Program-made: the position numbers and the translations under genes
The notes under the pieces: model-generated
What the model was told of the DNA's origin: nothing
The model's input: only the letters and a program-made list of their open reading frames with translations
Databases searched by the model: none
Assembly: GCF_042652085.1 (NCBI RefSeq)
Contig: NZ_JBHSJF010000008.1
Location: 248,001 to 312,000 of the forward strand
DNA length: 64,000 nucleotides
Origin: Flaviflagellibacter deserti
GTDB taxonomy: Bacteria; Pseudomonadota; Alphaproteobacteria; Rhizobiales; Methylopilaceae
Direction: 5' to 3'
Shown here: positions 54,699-63,842 of the stretch, one piece after another
Position numbering within the stretch: position 1 is the first letter of the stretch
Layout: the number at the start of each line of letters is the position of its first letter

Positions 54699-55172
54699 AT
54701 GAACGAACCGCGCCTCACCTTGGCAGTTTCCAATGATGCGGCCTCCGGCTCGGATGCGATGCCGGTGCTGACTGCTCCCGATGTCGACTGGGAGGGTACG
54801 GAAGAGGCGACCCCGATCGAGGTGCTTGCGCTGTTCAAGGCGATCGGCCGGCTGGAAGAGGTCGTCGATCAGGAGACCGACGCGCTTCGCACCGGCAAGA
54901 CGGCGTCGTTCGATGATTTCAACTATCGCAAGAGCCACGGCCTGCTCGAACTGACCCGCGCCGTGCGCTCGATCGATCCGACGAATATCGGCGAAGAGGT
55001 CCGCAACCGCCTCGAGGATTTGCGCGACCGGCTGGAGCGCAACCGCACCATGCTGAAGACGCATCTCGATGCGACGCGCGAGATCTCTTCCATTCTGACC
55101 GAGGCGATCCGCGCGGCTGAGTCCGACGGCACCTATTCGGCGCCGGCCGGGCATCATGGTGCGTCGCAATGA
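54699..55172 (+). CDS. FlgN-like flagellar chaperone candidate
   Basis: 157 residues, acidic N-terminus and then a helical region (ALFKAIGRLEEVVDQETDAL; DLRDRLERNRTMLKTHLDAT) resembling FlgN-type chaperones for FlgK/FlgL. Located between flgJ and a membrane-anchored gene, overlapping the latter by 4 bp (ATGA). Family assignment rests on helix pattern, size and context only. Confidence 0.65.
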   Translation: MNEPRLTLAVSNDAASGSDAMPVLTAPDVDWEGTEEATPIEVLALFKAIGRLEEVVDQETDALRTGKTASFDDFNYRKSHGLLELTRAVRSIDPTNIGEEVRNRLEDLRDRLERNRTMLKTHLDATREISSILTEAIRAAESDGTYSAPAGHHGASQ

Positions 55173-55621
55173 GCCGGATCGTCATCACCGGAATCTGGGT
55201 CTGCGCCGTGACGCTCCTGTCCGGTTATCTGACGGCCTATTGGCTGATTGGTGGCGGCAAGGAGATGATGGAGACTTCCGAATGGGAGGGTCTCCAGTAC
55301 GAGAAGACGCAGCCGATCAACGTGCCGATGATCCGCGAAGGCAAGCTGAACGGCTATACCGTCGTGCAGCTCGTCTACACCGCCGACAGCGCGCGCCTGA
55401 AGGAGGCGATAGTGCCGCCGGGCCTCCTCGTCACCGACGAGACGTTCCGGGCGCTTTATGGCGACGACAACATCGATCTCGACCACATCGAGCGCTACGA
55501 CCTCAAGGAGCTGACGAAGTCGGTTCGCGAGAAGGTCAATGTGCGGCTGAACGCGGATATCGTGCAGGACGTCCTGGTCGAGCAGATCAACTATTTCTCA
55601 CGTGAGGCGCTGCGCCAGTAA
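55169..55621 (+). CDS. Membrane-anchored hypothetical flagellar-operon protein
   Basis: 150 residues. An N-terminal hydrophobic segment (ITGIWVCAVTLLSGYLTAYW) anchors an otherwise soluble domain, probably periplasmic. Size and topology recall FliL, and rhizobial flagellar clusters have a gene of this kind here, but I see no FliL-specific motif. Last gene of the operon; a terminator follows 21 bp later. Confidence 0.7.
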   Translation: MSRIVITGIWVCAVTLLSGYLTAYWLIGGGKEMMETSEWEGLQYEKTQPINVPMIREGKLNGYTVVQLVYTADSARLKEAIVPPGLLVTDETFRALYGDDNIDLDHIERYDLKELTKSVREKVNVRLNADIVQDVLVEQINYFSREALRQ

Positions 55622-55642
55622 GAGCGTCGCCGAATTGGCAAG

Positions 55643-55669
55643 AAGGCCGCGCATAGCGCGGCCTTTTTT
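55643..55669 (+). terminator. Rho-independent terminator of the flgE operon
   Basis: AAGGCCGCGC-ATA-GCGCGGCCTT, a perfect 10-bp stem, followed by TTTTT on the plus strand. It lies between the convergent 55169 gene and fliI; the minus-strand copy lacks a good U-run. Confidence 0.9.
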
Positions 55670-55679
55670 GTTGCCCCGA

Positions 55680-57020
55680 TCAGGCTGCCTGCGGTGGTCC
55701 CTGCAGCATTTCCGCGAGTTCGCGGAAGGCGTCGCGGCTCGTCGGATCCGACGGGCTCTGGCGGAGCGCGTCGTAGATCTTCGGCACGATGGTGACGGCC
55801 TGGTCGAGCTCTCCGTCATGGCCGGGCTGGTAGCCGCCCATCAGGCGCAGGTCGCGCGTGTCCTCGAAGCGCGAGATCAGGTTGCGGAGACGCAGGATCA
55901 AAGCGCGTTCCTCGTCGCTCCAGACGTGCTGGGCGAGACGCGAGATCGAGGACAGGACGTTCACCGCCGGATAGCGGCCCTGATCGGCGATCGTGCGGTC
56001 GAGCACGATATGGCCGTCGAGCGTGCCGCGGATATTATCGGCGACGGGGTCGTTGTGGTCGTCGCCGTCGACGAGGACGGCGAAGATGCCGGTGATCGTG
56101 CCGCCGCCTTCTTCCTCGCCGGGGCCGGCGCGTTCGAGAAGTTCGGGCAGGCTGGTGAAGACGCTCGGCGCATAGCCACGCGCGACGGCCGGTTCGCCGG
56201 CCGCCAGCGCGACGTCGCGCGCGGCATGGGCGAAGCGGGTGACGGAATCGACGATCAGCAGGACCGACTCGCCGCGGTCGCGGAAATATTCGGCGATCGC
56301 CATTGCGGTCTTCGGCGCCATGCGGCGCATCATCGGGCTTTCGTCGCCGGTGGAGACCACGGTGACGGAGCGGGCACGGTTGTCGCCGAGCGCGTCGTCG
56401 AGAAATTCGCGGACCTCGCGGCCGCGCTCGCCGACAAGAGCGATGACGACGGTGTCGAAATCCTGCGAGCGGGCGATCATCGAAAGCGTCGTCGACTTGC
56501 CGACGCCCGAGCCCGCGAAGATGCCGATGCGCTGGCCGGCGCAAATCGGGGTGAAGAGGTCGAACGATCGGACGCCGGTCTTGAGCGGCTGCTTCACGCG
56601 GGCGCGCTTCAGCGGGTTCGGCGGGCGGCCGTCGATCGGCACCGGGATGTCGCCCGGAACGAGATCGCCGAGGCCGTCGATGGGTTTCGCCATCGAGTCG
56701 ATGACACGGCCCTTCCAGCTCGGATGCGGACAGAGCGCGACCGCGCCGGCGCGATAGGCGAAGGCGCCGAGGCCCGCTTCGATGCGGGTGCCGAACGGCT
56801 TCACCGTGACGCCCATGCCGTCGATGCGGAGCACCTCGCCGGTCTGCGAGCCGTGCGCGGCATCGAGTTCGATGCGATCACCGAGCTTCACGTGCTGTGA
56901 TAGGCCGGTGATGCGATAGGCCTCGGGCGAGACCTGCGAAACGGTGCCGCCGAAACGAACGCGTGGAACTTCCTGCGCGGCGAGGCCGACGGTGTTCGCG
57001 AGCTTGTGGAGGTTGTTCAT
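55680..57020 (-). CDS. fliI: Flagellum-specific ATP synthase FliI
   Basis: Hexameric ATPase energising flagellar export, 446 residues, F1-beta-like. Walker A AGSGVGKST, Walker B LLIVDSVTRFA, and the family signature PAVNVLSSISRL are intact. Last of a minus-strand operon DUF1217-flgF-fliI; 12 bp after flgF. Confidence 0.97.
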   Translation of the reverse strand: MNNLHKLANTVGLAAQEVPRVRFGGTVSQVSPEAYRITGLSQHVKLGDRIELDAAHGSQTGEVLRIDGMGVTVKPFGTRIEAGLGAFAYRAGAVALCPHPSWKGRVIDSMAKPIDGLGDLVPGDIPVPIDGRPPNPLKRARVKQPLKTGVRSFDLFTPICAGQRIGIFAGSGVGKSTTLSMIARSQDFDTVVIALVGERGREVREFLDDALGDNRARSVTVVSTGDESPMMRRMAPKTAMAIAEYFRDRGESVLLIVDSVTRFAHAARDVALAAGEPAVARGYAPSVFTSLPELLERAGPGEEEGGGTITGIFAVLVDGDDHNDPVADNIRGTLDGHIVLDRTIADQGRYPAVNVLSSISRLAQHVWSDEERALILRLRNLISRFEDTRDLRLMGGYQPGHDGELDQAVTIVPKIYDALRQSPSDPTSRDAFRELAEMLQGPPQAA

Positions 57021-57032
57021 CGAAGGGTCGGG

Positions 57033-57758
57033 TTACGAGACCTGGCCGAGCTTCTGGATCGCGTCCTGAAGCGACTTCTCCGAATTCTCGATCGACTGCG
57101 TGACCTGCTCGAACGAGCGCGTCACCTCGATCAGTCGCGTCATCTCCATGATCGGATTGACGTTCGATTCCTCGACATAGCCTTGCTTGATGCCTTCGCC
57201 GACGAAGTCGATCACCGCCGTGGCCGGACGATCGGGCACGACGCCGGAATTGTCGCGGCGGGCAAGATTGGCGTTGTCGCCGATATGGAAGAGGCCGATC
57301 GCTCCGACCACATTGCCGCCCTGGCTGATCATGCCGTCGCGGGCGATCGAGATGCGACCCGCGTCGGGATCGACGATGATCGCGGCGCCTCCGGGATCCA
57401 GGATCGCATTGCCGGTCACGCTCTGCAGCACGCCGTCGGCCGAAACCTGCATGCGGCCGTCGCGGGTATAGGCGAGGCCCGCCGGGGTCTGCACCGCGAG
57501 CCAGCCCTCGCCGTCGACCGCGACGTCAAGGTCGTTGCCGGTCTGCTTCAGGGCGCCCTTGTCGCGGGAGATGTAGGTCTTGCCGGTCGACGCGAAGTTC
57601 ACCGGATCGTTGGCCGCGCGCGACAGGAAGGTGTCGAATTTGATCTCGTCGGCGCGATAGCCGGCGGTGCCGGCATTGGCGACGTTGCCGGCCAGAGTGG
57701 TCAGCCGGTTCTCGAGCGCGACCTGCGCGGAGAGCGAGACGTAAAGTGCGCTTTGCAT
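57033..57758 (-). CDS. flgF: Flagellar basal-body rod protein FlgF
   Basis: Proximal rod protein of 241 residues. N-terminal QSALYVSLSAQVALENRL with AGNVANAGTAGYR, and C-terminal EESNVNPIMEMTRLIEVTRSF are typical. Length is that of FlgF rather than FlgG. It starts 3 bp after the DUF1217 gene. Confidence 0.94.
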   Translation of the reverse strand: MQSALYVSLSAQVALENRLTTLAGNVANAGTAGYRADEIKFDTFLSRAANDPVNFASTGKTYISRDKGALKQTGNDLDVAVDGEGWLAVQTPAGLAYTRDGRMQVSADGVLQSVTGNAILDPGGAAIIVDPDAGRISIARDGMISQGGNVVGAIGLFHIGDNANLARRDNSGVVPDRPATAVIDFVGEGIKQGYVEESNVNPIMEMTRLIEVTRSFEQVTQSIENSEKSLQDAIQKLGQVS

Positions 57759-57761
57759 GGA

Positions 57762-58886
57762 TCAGTTTCCTCCGAGCCTGAGGCCCTGAAGGCTCATCAG
57801 CGTGTCGACGCTCATGAGCTGGCCTGGCTGGCCGGACAAAAGATTTGGAACGGATTGCGGAGCGGATGGATGGGCGACTTCCCACATCGCGGTGAAGCGA
57901 GTGAGGAACTTCTTGAGTTCATCTGGCTCGGCGAGATTTTCGATGTCGATCCTGCTGGCGATGTAATTCGCCTGCACGTCGATGTCGGCCGAGCCGGCCT
58001 GTTCGGATAGGCCGAGCGTGGTTTGGACAACCTGCATCAACGCTTTGTCGGCGAGGATCGAATAGGCGCTCACGATCGTCGGCGCCTTGCGTTCGAAATA
58101 GAGCGCGAGTCGGACGCCTTCATTGTCCCGGCCGGCGTTCACCTCGACGGTCTGGCGCAGATAGTTCTGCACCGTCTTGTCGACGGTCGCCGACTGCTGG
58201 ACGGTGACGTTGCCCTCGGCGCCGAAGTTGAACGCCTTTGCGAATTCGGCCCAATTCGGGTTGGTCTGACGGGCGGCGAAGCTGTCCTCGTCACTTGGAT
58301 CGCTGGTCAGGATCTGCCGAAGGAAGTTCTTTTCGGCCACGATGGTGCGGCCCGGGGCATCCAGCTTGAACGCGGTCAGCGCGTAATCGACGAGATGGTC
58401 GTTCTTCAGGAAGTCGTCGACCGAAGTCACCCGGTCCATACCCTGCTCGTAGGCTGCTGTTTCGAGCCGGATCAGGGCGTCGCCGAAGTCGAATTCTTCC
58501 TTCGATACTTCGGCATATCTGGTCTCGATATCGATGAACGACGCATCGCTCTGGGGAACGGGTTTCGCGAACCCGTACGCCTTGGCGAACTCCTGGTAGC
58601 GGGTGTCGACCAACTTGTTCGCGAAGCTGTTCGGGTCGGCGAGATCGCTCTCCAGAACCTTCCGCATGAACGCCTTGGCGTAGATCATGTCGTCGAGGCC
58701 ATAGGCCTTCATTGCGTAATTGTAGAGCTGGGGATCGGCGAAGAACTCGTCGAGGCTCGACACCTTGGTGATGTTCTCGCGGTAATATTCGGTCGCGCGC
58801 TTCACGTCGGGCTGGTTGGCCGTCCTGTTCAGCGTGGCGTTCATGTCCCGCGTGATCATCTGAAAGCTGACTGGCGTCGACAGCAT
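57762..58886 (-). CDS. DUF1217 flagellar-cluster protein
   Basis: 374 residues with two or three repeated DUF1217 units: each has a pattern like SLDEFFADPQLYNYAMKAYGLDD, seen again as SVDDFLKNDHLVDYALTAFKLD. Confined to flagellar clusters of Rhizobiales; reported there as needed for motility, exact role unsettled. ATG 58886 has GGAG upstream; the frame remains open beyond it but over the divergent motA promoter. Heads the operon with flgF and fliI. Confidence 0.85.
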   Translation of the reverse strand: MLSTPVSFQMITRDMNATLNRTANQPDVKRATEYYRENITKVSSLDEFFADPQLYNYAMKAYGLDDMIYAKAFMRKVLESDLADPNSFANKLVDTRYQEFAKAYGFAKPVPQSDASFIDIETRYAEVSKEEFDFGDALIRLETAAYEQGMDRVTSVDDFLKNDHLVDYALTAFKLDAPGRTIVAEKNFLRQILTSDPSDEDSFAARQTNPNWAEFAKAFNFGAEGNVTVQQSATVDKTVQNYLRQTVEVNAGRDNEGVRLALYFERKAPTIVSAYSILADKALMQVVQTTLGLSEQAGSADIDVQANYIASRIDIENLAEPDELKKFLTRFTAMWEVAHPSAPQSVPNLLSGQPGQLMSVDTLMSLQGLRLGGN

Positions 58887-58961
58887 TTCTTGCTCTCCTG
58901 CTTCACGCGGGAAGAGTGATCCCTGAACCTTGCACGGGGCTGTTTCGAACCGGCCAAGCCT

Positions 58962-58969
58962 CACGCAAG
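58962..58969 (+). promoter_or_regulatory. CACGCAAG motif before motA
   Basis: CACGCAAG lies 52 nt before the motA start, nearly the same distance as before flgE (50) and fliN (47). Probably part of the promoter of the motA-fliM unit. Confidence 0.5.
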
Positions 58970-59021
58970 CCTCGGTTTCTAGCCTGCTCTCGTTCCATCG
59001 GGGCAAAAGGGAGCCGGGACC

Positions 59022-59927
59022 TTGGGCAGTTTGATCGGTTTTGTGATTACGTTCGGCTCGATGCTCGGCGGTTACGCCGCGCTCGGCGGACATATCAGCG
59101 TTCTCTGGCAGCCCTGGGAACTCGTCATCATCTGTGGTGCCGCGATCGGCATCTATCTCGTCGGCAATTCGCTGAAGACGGTGAAGGATACCGGCAAGGC
59201 GCTGGTCGAGGCCATCACCGGCGCGATCCCCAAGCGCGCCGACTATCTGAGCGTGCTCGAAGTGCTCTACGCGCTGATGCGCGAACTGCGCAGCAAGGGC
59301 CGCAACGACGTCGAGAAGCATATCGAGGATCCGGAATCCTCCGAGATCTTCCAGCGCGTGCCGAAGGTCGCCAACAACCCGGAAATGCGCGCGTTCATCT
59401 GCGACTATTTCCGCCTGATCATCGTCGGCAACGCCCGCACCCATGAGGTCGAGGCGCTGATGGACGAGGAAATCCAGACCATCGCCCGCGAGCGGCTCAA
59501 GCCCTACCTCGCGCTCTACTCGATCGCCGAGGCGTTCCCGGCGCTCGGCATCGTCGCGGCGGTCCTCGGCGTCATCAAGGCGATGGGAGCGATCGACCAG
59601 TCGCCGCAGATTCTCGGCGGCCTGATCGGCGCCGCTCTCGTCGGTACCTTCGCCGGCATCTTCATCTCCTACGGCATCGTCAATCCGATGGCTCAGAAGA
59701 TCAAATCAGTCCGCGAGCGCCAGCTCGCCCCCTACGTCATCATCAAGCAGTCGCTGCTTGCGTTCATGAACGGCGCCGTTCCGCAGATCGCGCTGGAATA
59801 CGGCCGCAAGACCATTCCATCGTCCGAGCGTCCGACGATCGACGAGGTCGAGAACGAGGTCATCTCGATGGCCACGTCCTCCTCGTCGGCCAAGCCGGCA
59901 GCTGAACGCGTGCGGGGTGCCGCGTGA
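59022..59927 (+). CDS. motA: Flagellar motor stator protein MotA
   Basis: Stator membrane protein of 301 residues with four predicted helices, forming a proton channel with MotB. Motifs: GFVITFGSMLGGYAALGGH at the N-terminus, the charged cytoplasmic loop, and AFPALGIVAAVLGVIKAMG before the fourth helix. The start is TTG 59022 with AAGGGAG upstream; no ATG is available before the first helix. motB is not in the window. Ends on the first base of fliM. Confidence 0.95.
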   Translation: MGSLIGFVITFGSMLGGYAALGGHISVLWQPWELVIICGAAIGIYLVGNSLKTVKDTGKALVEAITGAIPKRADYLSVLEVLYALMRELRSKGRNDVEKHIEDPESSEIFQRVPKVANNPEMRAFICDYFRLIIVGNARTHEVEALMDEEIQTIARERLKPYLALYSIAEAFPALGIVAAVLGVIKAMGAIDQSPQILGGLIGAALVGTFAGIFISYGIVNPMAQKIKSVRERQLAPYVIIKQSLLAFMNGAVPQIALEYGRKTIPSSERPTIDEVENEVISMATSSSSAKPAAERVRGAA

Positions 59928-60859
59928 TGGTCGCGACGCATACCGACAGCCGGACGATCTCCGACAAGCTTCTCGACGCCGGCGGCATTTCCGTCGACCG
60001 CCTGCCGATGCTGCACGTGGCTTTCGACCGTATGGCCACGCATTGCGCCGACAGCCTGCGCCAGATGTCCGCTTCGCCCGCCTACTTCTCGCTCTCGAAC
60101 ATCGAAAGCGCCCGTATCGGCGACGTCCTGGAAGACTATGAGGCGAACGCGATCGCGGCGGTGTTCCACGCGCCGGAATGGGATTCGCGTATCCTCGTCG
60201 GCTTCGACCGCGACTTCATCTTCAGCATGGTCGAGGTCCTGTTCGGTGCCGACGGCGCCGAGCCGCCGATCGACGAGGAACGGCCGTTCTCGAACATCGA
60301 AATCAACATCGCTCAGGCGATCTTCGAACGCATCGCCAAGGTTCTGCAGGTGTCGTTCGGCTCGCAGTCCGAAAGCGCGTTCAAGTTTGAGCGCATCGAG
60401 ACGCGCATGGACTTCGCGATCATCGGCCGCCGCAACAACCTTTCGGTCGTCGCCAAGTTCCTGCTGCAGGCACTGAACCGCGGCGGCGAGATGTTCATCA
60501 TCATCCCGCAATCGGCGCTCAGCCCGGTTCGCGAGACGCTCTCGCACGCAATGTCGGGCGATGCCTCGCCACGCGATCCGCGCTGGGCACGCCAGATCCA
60601 GAGCGAGATCCAGCGTACCGAGATGCAGGTCCGCGCGATCCTCGAAGAGCGTCTGATCGATCTCCGCGACGTGACCGAATTCAAAGTCGGCCAGGTGCTG
60701 GAACTGCAGGCCACGCCGCGCAGCCGCGTGAAGCTCGAATGCCGCGGCCAGCCGCTGTTCTGGTGCCAGCTCGGACAGAGCGACGGCTCCTACACCGTCA
60801 AGGTCGACGATTACATCGATGAGGACCAGGAGTTTATCGATGACATCCTATCTCGTTGA
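59927..60859 (+). CDS. fliM: Flagellar motor switch protein FliM
   Basis: C-ring switch protein of 310 residues. The middle CheC-like domain (PEWDSRILVGFDRDFIFSMVEV, NIEINIAQAIFERIAKVL) and the C-terminal SpoA domain (LDLRDVTEFKVGQVLELQA region) are clear. The N-terminal EIDALL peptide that binds phosphorylated CheY in enteric FliM is not recognisable; residues 1-20 are THTDSRTISDKLL-like instead. The ATG overlaps the motA stop; GTG 59924 is possible. Confidence 0.92.
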   Translation: MVATHTDSRTISDKLLDAGGISVDRLPMLHVAFDRMATHCADSLRQMSASPAYFSLSNIESARIGDVLEDYEANAIAAVFHAPEWDSRILVGFDRDFIFSMVEVLFGADGAEPPIDEERPFSNIEINIAQAIFERIAKVLQVSFGSQSESAFKFERIETRMDFAIIGRRNNLSVVAKFLLQALNRGGEMFIIIPQSALSPVRETLSHAMSGDASPRDPRWARQIQSEIQRTEMQVRAILEERLIDLRDVTEFKVGQVLELQATPRSRVKLECRGQPLFWCQLGQSDGSYTVKVDDYIDEDQEFIDDILSR

Positions 60860-61157
60860 AGGCGCCCTTCTGGTCGCGCTCGTCGCGACCATCGCGGGTC
60901 TGATCATCATGCGCCGCGAACTCAAGCAGCTGAAGGCCGACCAGGCCGGCTACGCCCATGCTCTCGATGAGACCGGCGCGGCCCTGATCACGGTCGGCAG
61001 CGCGATCCGCGACATCAACATGCAGGGTCTGACCACGCTGCAGCGCCTGGTCGCCCAGATCGACGCCGCCCGGTCCGTGCTCGACGAACTCGAGCGCGCC
61101 AATGCCGAGGCAGGCGCCGCCAAGAAAACCGAGCTTCGCGCCATCGCGCGGGGCTGA
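60840..61157 (+). CDS. Small membrane-anchored coiled-coil protein
   Basis: 105 residues: an N-terminal membrane helix (LVEGALLVALVATIAGLIIM) then a charged coiled coil (RRELKQLKADQAGY, RLVAQIDAARSVLDELERAN). The ATG has AGGAG 8 nt upstream and overlaps the end of fliM by 20 bp. Conserved position between fliM and fliN is all that suggests a motility role; no function assigned. Confidence 0.75.
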   Translation: MTSYLVEGALLVALVATIAGLIIMRRELKQLKADQAGYAHALDETGAALITVGSAIRDINMQGLTTLQRLVAQIDAARSVLDELERANAEAGAAKKTELRAIARG

Positions 61158-61175
61158 GCTCAACCAATCCAGACA

Positions 61176-61183
61176 CACGCAAG
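61176..61183 (+). promoter_or_regulatory. CACGCAAG motif before fliN
   Basis: CACGCAAGGGT, identical over 11 bases to the copy before flgE, ends 47 nt before the fliN ATG. A TTAATG follows 11 nt later. Confidence 0.5.
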
Positions 61184-61230
61184 GGTCGCAGCCCTTAATG
61201 CGCGCACCCGACTGAAAAGGAACAGGGACC

Positions 61231-61683
61231 ATGGCGAGAAGCTCGAAGGCCCAGCGCTCGATCGACGAGATCATGGCTGAAGTGGAATCGGACACCCCGA
61301 CCGACGTGCTCGAGGCTGTTGCCGTCGAGGCGACCGCGAAGGTGAGCGCGTCCGCGACCGCCTCGACCGCCGCTCCGGAGGCGAACCCGGGTCCGACTCT
61401 GGAGGAGAGCCTCGGCTCGATCGGCAATCTCGATGCGGTCATGCGCATCCCGGTGACGATCCAGGTCGTGCTCGGCTCGGCGGTCATGCCGGTCGCGAAT
61501 CTGATGAAGCTCCGCCGCGGTGCGGCGATCCCGCTCGATCACCGTGTGGGTGAGCCGGTCGACGTCGTCGTCAACGGCCGCACCGTCGCACGCGGCGAGG
61601 TCGTGGTCGTCGAGGACGACACTTCGCGCTTCGGCATTTCGCTGACCGAGATCATCGGCGGCGGCTCGACCGCCAACGCCTGA
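61231..61683 (+). CDS. fliN: Flagellar motor switch protein FliN
   Basis: C-ring protein of 150 residues. The SpoA domain covers about 65-145 (IPVTIQVVLGSAVMPVANLMKL, VDVVVNGRTVARGEVVVVED, RFGISLTEII), preceded by a low-complexity Ala/Thr-rich linker. The IDEIMAE stretch at the N-terminus is FliN/FliM-like. Transcribed with fliG and flhB. Confidence 0.94.
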   Translation: MARSSKAQRSIDEIMAEVESDTPTDVLEAVAVEATAKVSASATASTAAPEANPGPTLEESLGSIGNLDAVMRIPVTIQVVLGSAVMPVANLMKLRRGAAIPLDHRVGEPVDVVVNGRTVARGEVVVVEDDTSRFGISLTEIIGGGSTANA

Positions 61684-61704
61684 ACGGGTCCGGGGTAGTT
61701 AGCC

Positions 61705-62736
61705 ATGGCAGCCACGGCGGCGGCAAAGAATCAGGTGGCGGAACGCACGCTGCAGGGACCCGAGAAGGCGGCGGCATTGCTTCTGGCGATGGGTCAGCCG
61801 CTGTCCGGTCGTCTGCTGGCGCATTTCGATACGACCGAGATCAAGCAGGTCACGCGTTCGATTGCCGATCTCGGCTCGATCACCGCGAAGCAGATCGAGC
61901 AGCTGGTCGAGGAGTTCGCCTCAAAGTTCTCGGGTGGCAACCTGCTCGGCAGCGCGAGCGACGTCGAGAAGCTTCTGACCGGCATCCTGCCGGCCGACGA
62001 GGTCTCCGACATCATGTCGGACGTGCTGGGCTATGCGAACCGATCGATCTGGGATCGCATCTCCGGCGTCTCCGAAAACATCTTCGCGAACTACCTGCTG
62101 AAGGAACATCCGCAGACCGCGGCGCTGATACTGTCGAAGGTCCGGCCTGCTTTCGCCGCCCGCACCATGGGCCATCTGCCGCCGCCGACGCGGCACGAGC
62201 TGATGCGCCGGATGCTCAATCTGAAGCCCATCGTCGAGGACACCGCCGGCATCGTCGAGAAGACGCTGCACGAGGACTTCATGCTGAACTTCGCCCGCAA
62301 TATGGGCGCGGACACGCATGCCCGCATGGCCGACATCCTCAACAAGATGGAGCGCAACGACATGGAAGACGCGCTCGAGGGCATCCAGAAGGTGAAGCCG
62401 GAATCGGCGGAGATGCTGAAAGGCCTTCTCTTCACTTTCGACGACATCATCAACCTCACGCCGCGTGCGCGTCAGTCGATCTTCGACCAGATCCCGACCG
62501 AGCGCGTGGTGTTGGCCCTCAAGGGCACCGACATGGACTTCCGCGACATCATCCTGTCCTCGCTCGCGACCCGCGCGCGCCGCATCGTCGAGCACGAGCT
62601 CGATTCGGGCGAGCCGATCTCGCAGCGCGATGTCGTGGAGGCTCGCCGCATGATCACCGACCTTGCTCTCGACATGGCGGGCCGCGGCGAGATCGAGCTG
62701 AATTCCGGTCAGGATGACGACACCTACGTTCGCTGA
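61705..62736 (+). CDS. fliG: Flagellar motor switch protein FliG
   Basis: 343-residue rotor protein that contacts MotA. All three FliG domains are seen: N-terminal (LQGPEKAAALLLAMG), middle with EHPQTAALILSKV, and the C-terminal torque domain (FDDIINLTPRARQSIFDQI, LKGTDMDFRDIIL) with its charged residues. Lies between fliN and flhB. Confidence 0.96.
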   Translation: MAATAAAKNQVAERTLQGPEKAAALLLAMGQPLSGRLLAHFDTTEIKQVTRSIADLGSITAKQIEQLVEEFASKFSGGNLLGSASDVEKLLTGILPADEVSDIMSDVLGYANRSIWDRISGVSENIFANYLLKEHPQTAALILSKVRPAFAARTMGHLPPPTRHELMRRMLNLKPIVEDTAGIVEKTLHEDFMLNFARNMGADTHARMADILNKMERNDMEDALEGIQKVKPESAEMLKGLLFTFDDIINLTPRARQSIFDQIPTERVVLALKGTDMDFRDIILSSLATRARRIVEHELDSGEPISQRDVVEARRMITDLALDMAGRGEIELNSGQDDDTYVR

Positions 62737-62744
62737 GGTCGGAC

Positions 62745-63842
62745 ATGAGCGACGACACGGACCAGGAGAGCAAAACAGAAGAAGCCACGCCGAAGAAAAC
62801 GCAGGATGCGATCGACAAGGGCAATATCCCGTCGTCGCGCGAGCTTCCGATACTGTTCTCATTGGGAGCGATGCTGATCGTGCTGGTCTGGGTGATCGGA
62901 AATGGAACCGCTCGCCTCGTCCTCATGCTTCGGGGCTTCCTCGATAATCCGGGAGGAGTGCGACTTGACCAGGGACGGGATGCCGTACAGTTGCTTCACG
63001 CGGTCGGCCTCGAAATCGGTCGCTTCCTCGTGCCGATCATCGTCGTGTTCACCGTCGCCGGCCTTGCCGGCTCGATGGTTCAGAACGCTCCGAATCTCGT
63101 CTTCGACCGCATCCAGCCGGAACTCAACCGGCTATCGATCCGCAAGGGCTGGGAGCGCACGTTCGGCATGCAGGGCGCGATCGAATTCGCCAAGGCCCTG
63201 TTCAAGTTTCTCGGCCTGGCGATCGTCGTCTGGATCATCCTCAAATCCGAACAGTTCCGGGTCGTGAACGCGATGTTTTCCGATCCCGGCACGATTGTCG
63301 ACAACACCGTCTTCGTCGCGATCCGGCTGCTTTCGGCCGTCTGCATCGCGACGATTCTGCTGGTTGCGGCCGACCTAGTCTGGGCGCGCATGCAATGGCG
63401 TCGCAACCTGCGAATGACGAAGCAGGAGGTGAAGGACGAGCACAAGCAGACCGAGGGCGATCCGCTGGTCAAATCCCGCATGCGCTCACTCGCCCGCGAC
63501 CGCATCCGCAACCGGATGATGGGCAACGTCCCGAAGGCGACGCTCGTCCTCGCCAACCCGACGCATTACGCCATCGCGCTTCGCTACGTGTACGAAGAAG
63601 GCGGTGCACCGCTCGTTATCGCCAAAGGTCAGGATCTGATCGCGCTGAAGATCAGGGAGATCGCAGAAGAAAATAACATTCCTGTGATCGAGGATAAATT
63701 GCTGACCCGCGCCATGTACGATAAAGTAGACGTCGACAGAATGATCCCTGTCGACTTCTATAAAGCAGTTGCTGAAGTGATATACTTCATCCAACAGCGC
63801 GAACATAATTCAAAGTTGCCGGTAGTTGTTAATAATCGCTGA
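62745..63842 (+). CDS. flhB: Flagellar type III export switch protein FlhB
   Basis: 365-residue export gate protein with four membrane helices and a C-terminal cytoplasmic domain carrying the autocleavage site NPTH (VLANPTHYAIAL), which switches export from hook to filament substrates. N-terminal EEATPKKTQDAIDKGNIPSS is typical. The last ~60 codons are clearly AT-richer than the rest, with no frame break. The stop overlaps the next start. Confidence 0.96.
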   Translation: MSDDTDQESKTEEATPKKTQDAIDKGNIPSSRELPILFSLGAMLIVLVWVIGNGTARLVLMLRGFLDNPGGVRLDQGRDAVQLLHAVGLEIGRFLVPIIVVFTVAGLAGSMVQNAPNLVFDRIQPELNRLSIRKGWERTFGMQGAIEFAKALFKFLGLAIVVWIILKSEQFRVVNAMFSDPGTIVDNTVFVAIRLLSAVCIATILLVAADLVWARMQWRRNLRMTKQEVKDEHKQTEGDPLVKSRMRSLARDRIRNRMMGNVPKATLVLANPTHYAIALRYVYEEGGAPLVIAKGQDLIALKIREIAEENNIPVIEDKLLTRAMYDKVDVDRMIPVDFYKAVAEVIYFIQQREHNSKLPVVVNNR

